From contig PXAI01000306.1 in assembly GCA_003567135.1 (NCBI GenBank), positions 1 through 12,943 of the forward strand: a stretch of DNA of 12,943 nt, written 5' to 3'. A model generated the notes under the pieces. That model worked only from the letters and a program-made list of their open reading frames with translations, had not been told where the DNA came from and searched no databases. Shown one piece after another: positions 7,460 through 12,943 of the stretch (positions within the stretch are counted from its first letter, which is position 1; every line of letters starts with the position of its first letter). The position numbers and the translations under genes are program-made. This DNA comes from Balneolia bacterium (GTDB lineage: Bacteria; Bacteroidota; Rhodothermia; Balneolales; Cyclonatronaceae).

Positions 7460-7493
7460 ATGGTAGGGGTGAAAAATCTTTCGCCCCTACCAT
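7460..7493. repeat. Palindromic intergenic element (GGTAGGGG...CCCCTACC hairpin)
   Basis: ATGGTAGGGG (7460-7469) pairs perfectly with CCCCTACCAT (7484-7493). It is extended inward by a T-G wobble and GAAA/TTTC, giving a 15-pair stem with the 4-base loop AATC. It lies 50 bases past the stop of the minus-strand 1033-residue gene. No T-run follows the stem on that strand (a T-run precedes it), so it is not a standard intrinsic terminator. GTAGGGG-type hairpins recur as dispersed repeats in Bacteroidota and other phyla, to my recollection, so a REP- or MITE-like element is likely. Confidence 0.7.
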
Positions 7494-7542
7494 TCCCAAA
7501 AAAATTTCAAATCCCTAATCACAAACCGCCGATCTGCAATCC

Positions 7543-10500
7543 TTAGTTTCCTTTCCCGATCAATCCGAAAAAGACGCCGATAAACAACGCGAAGCCGGTC
7601 CAGGAGAGGATATGGAGGATGGCGTTTGGTCCGTCGACTACCTGATCGGTGCTGGAGAACATGTAGTAGAACAGCAGCACGGCGAGTACGGTGAAGATGA
7701 GCGTGAGCACCAAAAATACGGCGACACGTCCGAATTTTGATGCCCATTCGAAGGGATCGTCTTTTACAAAATTGATCTTTTTTCGCAGGGTGTCGAATAC
7801 GTAGAGATAGGTTCCGCCAACCCCAAGCAGGAAGGTAAAAATAACGCCGCCGGCATCGCCAATTTCGGCCAGTTCGGTCCAGGGATCTCCGAAATCGAAC
7901 ATCATAATTACGCCGACAATAATGGCGATCCAGACGTATGAAAAGTGGGAAAAGAATTCTTTGGCTGTTTTAAGGCTGTGCGAAAAAAGTGCTCCGCCGG
8001 GATTTAATTCGCGATTACACACATTCGCGTAATAGAGATTATATCGCTCCAAAAACCACGTTTTTACTTCTGTTAGCTCCGTTTTAACGGCGTTATCTCC
8101 GCGAATGAATCGAAAATCCCGGGCATAAACAAGCTGCATAACCCTGGCCTCGTGATTCTCTTTCTTTGCCGTATTCAGCATCTGAATCCAGTATTCGGTC
8201 AGCGTTTTTTTCCAGTACGATTTCACGTCTTGGCTCAGCTGATCCGATACCGACATGTTCGATGCCCAGCTTAAAACCTGATAATTTCTGTACCATGAAT
8301 TTTGTCCTGATCCATCTTGCGTTCTTAAAAGCGTGGATAAAAATACCGAAAGAAGCTCCGACTGAAAATGAGGATTGGGCTCTTTGTTGATCATCTCAAA
8401 AACGGAATTCCAGACCTGCTGCGAATCCGTCGCGGCTTTTTTAGGGTTAACTTCTGTCCAGAATTTTCCGGCGCTGTTCAGCGATATGATCCAGTCGGAC
8501 AGCAGTGAATCAGTTTTTTTCACGAGTACTTCAAAAACATCCGCCTCAGTTTTTCCAAGAAGCGGAGCCATCAGCCAAAAGCCTTCCTGTAACTTTTCCC
8601 TGATTCGCTGCGTGGCTTCACCGGCCTCGGCGATGCTGGTAAGCGTTACCGGACGCAGCTTCTCTATCTCAGATTTTATCAGCCTTGAAAGCTCTGAAAT
8701 TCGGGCATTTAGTTCAGATGAAGATGAAGCATACACCGATGGAAATCCTGATTTGAGCCAGAATCGGCTGTTTTGCTGGCTGATGTTAATCAAATCATGG
8801 AGCGTGGCTGAACTGCTGAGGGTATCAATTCCGGTACCTTCCATTTCGCCGCAAAAATGGCTGAGGACTTCTAAAAGATCCTCGCTTTGCGATTCCTTTC
8901 CGATCCGGTTTCGAATGTTGTCTACAGCCTTCCAGAATTGAAACGGAATCTCATCGGGCTTATCCGCCGAAAGCTGATACAGGTGATTGAACCGCGCTGC
9001 CAGATCGATCGCCTGCTCCGCAGATTTTCCGTAAATCCGGTCGGACGTAATCTCTACCATGTGCCTGTAAAACGAACGGTGCGGACTCCTCAGATAGATT
9101 TTATAGAGATAATGATCCGCATTAAACCTGGAATCACCGGCCAGCAACAGGCGAAGGCGATGTTCAAATGCATCTGCCAAAACCGGCAGCAGTTCGGTCG
9201 CTGAACGTTCCGGAATCAGCCTGATCAGCAGATCTTTATCATCAATTTTCTGGATGAGACGCCCGTCCGGGATGTGGCCTTTGGCGGTCTGTTCCAGATC
9301 CAGAAGTTTCTGCAGCAGGATGTTCAGCACGGAGTGGTGTTGTGCAGAATCTGATTCAGAGTCAGTAAATTCGCTAAACTCAGGACGAATCGGACTGAAA
9401 ATTTGCCGGATCTCTTCATCCCCCGAATGATGTCCGTTTGACGCAAAATCAAGCAGGAAAAATGTGAGGTAAACCCGGTGCGATACCGGCTGCAAACGCC
9501 AGTAGTTCGATGAGGTTAGGGCGTTCACAAACGAAGCAATCACCTCGGTACTGTACTCTCCGTTCTGCGTAATCGCATCGTCCGACACCAGATACAGAAT
9601 CGGATTTTTTAGATCAGCCAAATTGGTGAACGGTGTTTCAAATTCAGTTTCCTTTTTCCTCCAGTAATTGAACCGGATCTCACAAAAGCGGTGCAGCTCA
9701 AAACCGGACTTTTCATCCGGATCTACCGATTCAAGTACCGATTCGGCATGCTCGATATGAGCGGCATAGCGGATAATTTCGTCGAGGGAAAAAAGGGACT
9801 GAAGTGTAGCTGAAAATTTTTTTGACTGTCCGGCCCGCGAGATTATCCGGTTAATAAATGAGGATAAAAAACGCGCTCTTTTTCCGGAAAGCTGAGCTGC
9901 AGATTTTAGCAGTTCACCCCAGTTTCGAATAACATTTCTGTCGGTAAACAGCCCTGATTCACGCTCAGGCGTGGTTAAAAGGGTTTCGGCTGCATATACG
10001 GTTCCCTGATCAGGATTATTTCTGAGCACCATCGAAAGTGCCAGCATGATCACGCTCATGTCGAGCGGATTTTTAGGGGGATGATACGATACAGCTGAAA
10101 AATCGGGCTGATCCGAAAAAACGTATTCTTTTCCCGTTTCAGGATGGATGATGGAAATGCCCGGTTTATGATGAACCGAAAACGAAGTAAATGCGATTAG
10201 TATACGGCGGCGGCGGCGCGTTCCGTTGAGCTCCGGCTGTTTTACAGGATCGAGGTTACTATACTGCAAATAATCCAGATAAAACGATTTCAGCTGATCG
10301 TGATGCGGCAGATGCTTACCTATGATCCGCGCCGCAGTTTGATAAAGCAGGGAATCCGAAGACCGGAAAAAGAAAATGAGAAACGGGATCAGCGATTCAT
10401 GGATTTCATCCAGCTGATTGATGGCCTGAAGCCGCAACCGGATTTCCTCGCGTGCCGTAACTGACTCCCAGGCGCTCCATTTTTTCTGGACTTCAGCATC

Positions 10501-10644
10501 CGCACAAACCGGCAACAGATTTTGAAACGCCTGATGCGCCCTGAAACCCGCGTTTACAGCTGAATCTATAAAATCAGACAAAAGAGGGCCGCTGTCGGCA
10601 GATTCAGCGGCAAATGATTCAAGCATATTATCAAGTGATTTCAT
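7543..10644 (-). CDS. Large protein of unknown function with four C-terminal membrane segments
   Basis: I do not recognise this 1033-residue protein. Residues 1 to about 895 look soluble and almost wholly alpha-helical. Leucine-rich, charged segments such as 82-128 (IPFLIFFFRSSDSLLYQTAA onward) suggest HEAT-like or other helical repeats, but no clear repeat consensus or catalytic motif is visible. An RRRRR run lies at 143-147. Four hydrophobic segments follow at about 901-917, 932-949, 972-995 and 1009-1029, and the protein ends GLIGKGN. There is no N-terminal signal peptide, so the large domain is probably cytoplasmic and anchored by the C-terminal four-helix part. The ATG at 10644 lacks a visible Shine-Dalgarno; ATG at 10626 (residue 7) is an alternative. 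It is transcribed alone, divergent from mgtE by 140 bp. The long open frame and consistent composition support a real gene. Confidence 0.88.
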   Translation of the reverse strand: MKSLDNMLESFAAESADSGPLLSDFIDSAVNAGFRAHQAFQNLLPVCADAEVQKKWSAWESVTAREEIRLRLQAINQLDEIHESLIPFLIFFFRSSDSLLYQTAARIIGKHLPHHDQLKSFYLDYLQYSNLDPVKQPELNGTRRRRRILIAFTSFSVHHKPGISIIHPETGKEYVFSDQPDFSAVSYHPPKNPLDMSVIMLALSMVLRNNPDQGTVYAAETLLTTPERESGLFTDRNVIRNWGELLKSAAQLSGKRARFLSSFINRIISRAGQSKKFSATLQSLFSLDEIIRYAAHIEHAESVLESVDPDEKSGFELHRFCEIRFNYWRKKETEFETPFTNLADLKNPILYLVSDDAITQNGEYSTEVIASFVNALTSSNYWRLQPVSHRVYLTFFLLDFASNGHHSGDEEIRQIFSPIRPEFSEFTDSESDSAQHHSVLNILLQKLLDLEQTAKGHIPDGRLIQKIDDKDLLIRLIPERSATELLPVLADAFEHRLRLLLAGDSRFNADHYLYKIYLRSPHRSFYRHMVEITSDRIYGKSAEQAIDLAARFNHLYQLSADKPDEIPFQFWKAVDNIRNRIGKESQSEDLLEVLSHFCGEMEGTGIDTLSSSATLHDLINISQQNSRFWLKSGFPSVYASSSSELNARISELSRLIKSEIEKLRPVTLTSIAEAGEATQRIREKLQEGFWLMAPLLGKTEADVFEVLVKKTDSLLSDWIISLNSAGKFWTEVNPKKAATDSQQVWNSVFEMINKEPNPHFQSELLSVFLSTLLRTQDGSGQNSWYRNYQVLSWASNMSVSDQLSQDVKSYWKKTLTEYWIQMLNTAKKENHEARVMQLVYARDFRFIRGDNAVKTELTEVKTWFLERYNLYYANVCNRELNPGGALFSHSLKTAKEFFSHFSYVWIAIIVGVIMMFDFGDPWTELAEIGDAGGVIFTFLLGVGGTYLYVFDTLRKKINFVKDDPFEWASKFGRVAVFLVLTLIFTVLAVLLFYYMFSSTDQVVDGPNAILHILSWTGFALFIGVFFGLIGKGN

Positions 10645-10784
10645 ACGGGTAGTATAAGATTTGGATTTAAGTATTGACGCTTCAGACGTGTTTTATCACA
10701 AATATAATTTGTAGAAATAAAATGAAAACTGTTTTTTTAATAAATCAATTCAAATGGGTTATTACAAATAAAAGGACTAAAGCT
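10645..10784. promoter_or_regulatory. Divergent promoter region between the unknown gene and mgtE
   Basis: This AT-rich 140-bp spacer must promote both genes. On the minus strand TATATTTG (complement of 10699-10706) fits the Bacteroidota -7 consensus TAnnTTTG, about 55 bases before the unknown gene; a matching -33 TTTG box was not found. On the plus strand AAAGGA (10771-10776), 8 bases before ATG 10785, is a good Shine-Dalgarno and decides the mgtE start. No Mg2+-sensing riboswitch structure was recognised. Confidence 0.4.
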
Positions 10785-12152
10785 ATGATTTTAGAACCAG
10801 ATGTGTTATTAGAATACCGGCAGAAATTTGAGCAAGACCTTGAGTCCCGCGACATGGGCAAGGCCGTTCTGAGCGCACAAAATATATCCGCCGGACGTGT
10901 GGCAGAAATTATGACAGGACTGGACTATGATGTGATTATCGCCTTTCTGGAAAAAGCGGATCAGAAACAGGCAGGACTGATTTTATCTCACTTTTCCGCG
11001 GAAATGGCGGCTGAGATTCTCGAAAAAATGGATCCGAAAGTTGGTTCAACTCTTCTGGATGATATTCCCGTCGATCATGCGGCAGACATTATGCAGATCA
11101 TGGATGTTGATGAGGCCAAAGAACTTTTCAGCATGGTTAATCCGAAACTGGAAGAGATGATCCGCGACCTGATGCGCTACGAAAAGGGTACGGTCGGATC
11201 GGTGATGAATTCCTATTTCACCGCGGTTACGATGGGATCAACCGTGAAGGATACCATCACCGCCATGCGGGATGCGCCGGTGCAAACGGAGAACAAAAAC
11301 TATGTCTATGTGGTAAATAAAGCTGGCAAACCGGAAGGCGTTGTATCTATGAAAGATTTGTTGCGCACCTCGCCTGATAAGATTGTGGATGAGATCATGA
11401 CGCGAAACGTGGTTGCCGTCTATACCAGCGACGAAGCGGTGATGGCCTCACAGCTGCTTCGAAACCGCCGTTTGCAAATGCTGCCTGTTTTAAACGATGA
11501 TGATAAAATTGTGGGTGTGCTTCTGATGGATGACGCCATCGAGATACTTTCCTTGAACATGGTAGATATGTTCATGCACATGGGTGCCGCCACCGCCGAT
11601 GAATCGTTCTACACGCCGCCGCTCGGAACCGTAAAAAAACGACTGCCCTGGATGGCCGGAAACGTGTTTCTGAACCTTGGCGCCGTTGCCGTAATCGCCT
11701 CCTTCGAAGCTACCATCGAAGCCGTAGCGGCGCTGGCCATTTTCCTTCCCATGATTACCGATATGGGCGGAAACGTGGGGATTCAGGCGCTTTCGGTTTC
11801 CATCCGAAGTATTGCACTCGGCGAAGTAAGGCTCAGCGAATACTGGCGCGCGGCCAAGAAAGAAATTGTGGTAGGATTGATAAACGGTCTGGCTCTTGGC
11901 CTGCTATTTGCCGGAATTGCGTGGTATATTCAGGCGAATATGGTACTTGGCCTGGTGGCAGGCGGCGCTCTTGCCGTAAATGTCCTGATTGCCGGAATTG
12001 TGGGCGGAACGCTGCCATTCCTGATCAAACGCTGGGGCGGCGATCCCGCGATGATGACCGGGCCGGTTCTAACAACCATCACCGACATTACCGGAGTTAC
12101 AATCTATCTTGGCCTGAGTACGTACTTCCTGGCAAGCCTGCTCGGTGGATGA
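10785..12152 (+). CDS. mgtE: Magnesium transporter MgtE
   Basis: MgtE is a homodimeric Mg2+ channel of the inner membrane, gated by cytoplasmic Mg2+. From ATG 10785 the protein is 455 residues, the usual family length. Domains in order are the helical N domain (about 1-130, rich in acidic residues), CBS1 (about 138-195), CBS2 (about 202-258), a connecting plug helix (about 259-282) and five membrane helices (about 285-452). Pore signatures are FLPMITDMGGNVGIQ (320-334) and DPAMMTGPVLTTITDITG (420-437). D434 corresponds to the ion-selecting aspartate known in Thermus thermophilus MgtE (Asp432). The start was set by AAAGGA 8 bases upstream; an in-frame TTG at 10674 would add 37 residues unlike any MgtE N-terminus. 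It is transcribed alone, divergent from the unknown 1033-residue gene. Confidence 0.96.
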   Translation: MILEPDVLLEYRQKFEQDLESRDMGKAVLSAQNISAGRVAEIMTGLDYDVIIAFLEKADQKQAGLILSHFSAEMAAEILEKMDPKVGSTLLDDIPVDHAADIMQIMDVDEAKELFSMVNPKLEEMIRDLMRYEKGTVGSVMNSYFTAVTMGSTVKDTITAMRDAPVQTENKNYVYVVNKAGKPEGVVSMKDLLRTSPDKIVDEIMTRNVVAVYTSDEAVMASQLLRNRRLQMLPVLNDDDKIVGVLLMDDAIEILSLNMVDMFMHMGAATADESFYTPPLGTVKKRLPWMAGNVFLNLGAVAVIASFEATIEAVAALAIFLPMITDMGGNVGIQALSVSIRSIALGEVRLSEYWRAAKKEIVVGLINGLALGLLFAGIAWYIQANMVLGLVAGGALAVNVLIAGIVGGTLPFLIKRWGGDPAMMTGPVLTTITDITGVTIYLGLSTYFLASLLGG

Positions 12153-12155
12153 GTT

Positions 12156-12187
12156 AATTCAGAATTATAGAATTCAGAATTCAGAAT
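12156..12187. repeat. Short AATTCAGAAT direct repeats after mgtE
   Basis: AATTCAGAAT occurs at 12156-12165 and 12171-12180, followed by an overlapping TTCAGAAT at 12180-12187. Low-complexity strings of this type are common between genes in AT-rich Bacteroidota genomes. No function can be assigned. Confidence 0.6.
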
Positions 12188-12226
12188 GGAAGAGTTTCCT
12201 GCCTGGGATAAATTAGCGTCAATACA

Positions 12227-12272
12227 TGTAGGTGCAGGGCATGCCCTGTACCTGCAATACCCTGTACCTACA
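12227..12272. repeat. Palindromic element with one left arm and two competing right arms
   Basis: GTAGGTGCAGGG (12228-12239) can pair with CCCTGTACCTGC (12244-12255, loop CATG) or with CCCTGTACCTAC (12260-12271). The distal pairing is extended by T12227-A12272 and has a single G-T wobble. The core AGGGCATGCCCT (12236-12247) is a perfect palindrome. It lies about 75 bp after the mgtE stop, with no T-run directly after the stem. It shares GTAGG/CCTAC ends with the hairpin at 7460-7493, so both may be dispersed palindromic repeats. Confidence 0.7.
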
Positions 12273-12407
12273 GAGTTGATTTATAATATTTTTGGTATTC
12301 AGACACATCGCATTCGCAAGGTAACGACGTCTCAGTGAAACTGTAGTTCAATATTCCTATGTTCTCCGTTCACAGATAACCAACTTCGAAACCAAATGCA
12401 GCGGAAT

Positions 12408-12943
12408 ATGTGGCGGATTAATGTGGATGCGGGTGGTACGTTTACGGATTGTCTTGCCGTTGATCCGTCGGGGAAGAAAATTACGCTAAAGGTGCTCAGC
12501 TCCGGGAAACTTCGTTTGAACGCTTTTTTAGAGCAGAATAACCTAATACGAATTCTTTCTTCTGTTTCGCTTCCCAATCATTTTTTTAAAGATTTTTCGG
12601 GGGATGTGGATGGTAATCGGTTTTCCGTTTTGGACTCTGAATCGGATCAGGAATCTCATTCTCAGCTTCTTAAAGTAGAGTTTGAAGATAATCCCCCTGA
12701 TCTGCCGGATTCGTTTTCGGTTGATCTGTTTACCGGTGAACCTGCCCCGGTTCTGGCTGCGCGGCTTGCAACGGGAACTTCGCTGAGAAACACGTTTCCT
12801 CCGCTGGAGTTTCGTCTTGCCGGCACAAAAACGACCAACGCGCTTCTTGAGGGAAAATATGCGAAGGCTGCGATGTATGTTACGGAAGGATTTCGTGATC
12901 TGATGGTAATTGGCACCCAGCAGCGAAACGATATTTTCAGCCT
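12408..12943 (+). CDS. Hydantoinase/5-oxoprolinase family protein, N-terminal part
   Basis: The frame runs open to the right edge, giving 178 codons from ATG 12408. The family cleaves cyclic amides such as 5-oxoproline or hydantoins with ATP in the cytosol. VDAGGTFTD (6-14) is the N-terminal nucleotide-binding signature of the HyuA/oxoprolinase A domain. LAGTKTTNALLEGKYAKAA (137-155) and TEGFRDLMVIGTQQRNDIF (159-177) are its next conserved blocks. About 60 residues more than in compact HyuA proteins separate the first two blocks, and the APVLAARLATGT segment (113-124) there fits a longer class that is often fused to the B domain. Fusion cannot be checked because the gene leaves the window. 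ATG 12396 is an alternative start four codons upstream; the Met-Trp start is preferred because many relatives begin that way. Neither has a clear Shine-Dalgarno. Confidence 0.9.
   Translation, partial: MWRINVDAGGTFTDCLAVDPSGKKITLKVLSSGKLRLNAFLEQNNLIRILSSVSLPNHFFKDFSGDVDGNRFSVLDSESDQESHSQLLKVEFEDNPPDLPDSFSVDLFTGEPAPVLAARLATGTSLRNTFPPLEFRLAGTKTTNALLEGKYAKAAMYVTEGFRDLMVIGTQQRNDIFS

Noticed and set aside
8375..8941. A 188-residue plus-strand frame opposite the large unknown gene
   Set aside because: It is serine-rich and low in complexity, lies wholly antisense to a 1033-codon frame, and has no start-site signal or family motif.
10674..10784. A 37-residue N-terminal extension of MgtE from TTG 10674
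   Set aside because: The extension is AT-rich and unlike MgtE N-termini, and ATG 10785 has a well-placed AAAGGA and gives the usual 455-residue length.
10645..10784. Mg2+ riboswitch (M-box) ahead of mgtE
   Set aside because: The spacer upstream of the start is only 140 bp, AT-rich, and shows no stable multi-stem structure or M-box-like conserved strings.
12332..12916. Minus-strand frames at the right end
   Set aside because: They overlap the plus-strand oxoprolinase-family gene, whose conserved motifs are clear, and show no family signature.

Overview
The window fits a Bacteroidota-like marine or halophilic bacterium, most likely of the Balneolales/Rhodothermota branch. This is inferred from a large secreted repeat protein whose post-repeat module resembles Balneolaceae secreted proteins that usually end in a type IX secretion (T9SS) sorting domain, from mostly weak Shine-Dalgarno sequences, from an AT-rich spacer style with short AATTCAG repeats and GTAGG-type palindromes, and from the protein families present. 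No rRNA, tRNA, CRISPR array, phage gene or transposase was seen.

Layout. (1) 1-3218, minus strand: the N-terminal 1072 residues of a secreted protein with 14 tandem repeats of about 48 residues; its C-terminus lies off the left edge. (2) 3219-4068: an 850-bp AT-rich spacer with no gene. Its right half has a cluster of DnaA boxes, including a perfect TTATCCACA, and ends in a DnaA-box / short GC-rich spacer / CTA-trio / AT-rich arrangement. This looks like a chromosomal replication origin (oriC) and is the most notable find in the window. (3) 4069-6119, plus strand: a compact three-gene unit of purM (AIR synthetase), a stand-alone AtuA-like small domain protein, and a single-pass membrane protein with TPR-like helices. 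It is closed by a bidirectional hairpin terminator at 6121-6157. (4) 6182-7348, minus: an exported PQQ-dependent aldose sugar dehydrogenase. (5) 7543-10644, minus: a 1033-residue protein of unknown function, with a large helical soluble part and four membrane segments at the C-terminus. (6) 10785-12152, plus: the Mg2+ channel MgtE, divergent from the unknown gene. (7) 12408 to the right edge, plus: the N-terminus of a hydantoinase/5-oxoprolinase family protein.

The genes flanking the putative origin point away from it on both sides, as leading-strand genes would. Two unrelated palindromic intergenic elements (7460-7493 and 12227-12272) look like dispersed hairpin repeats. Apart from the purM unit, the genes do not form an obvious pathway. 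The items most worth checking are the oriC candidate, the DnaA box between the purM promoter-like hexamer and its start codon, and the unknown 1033-residue membrane protein.
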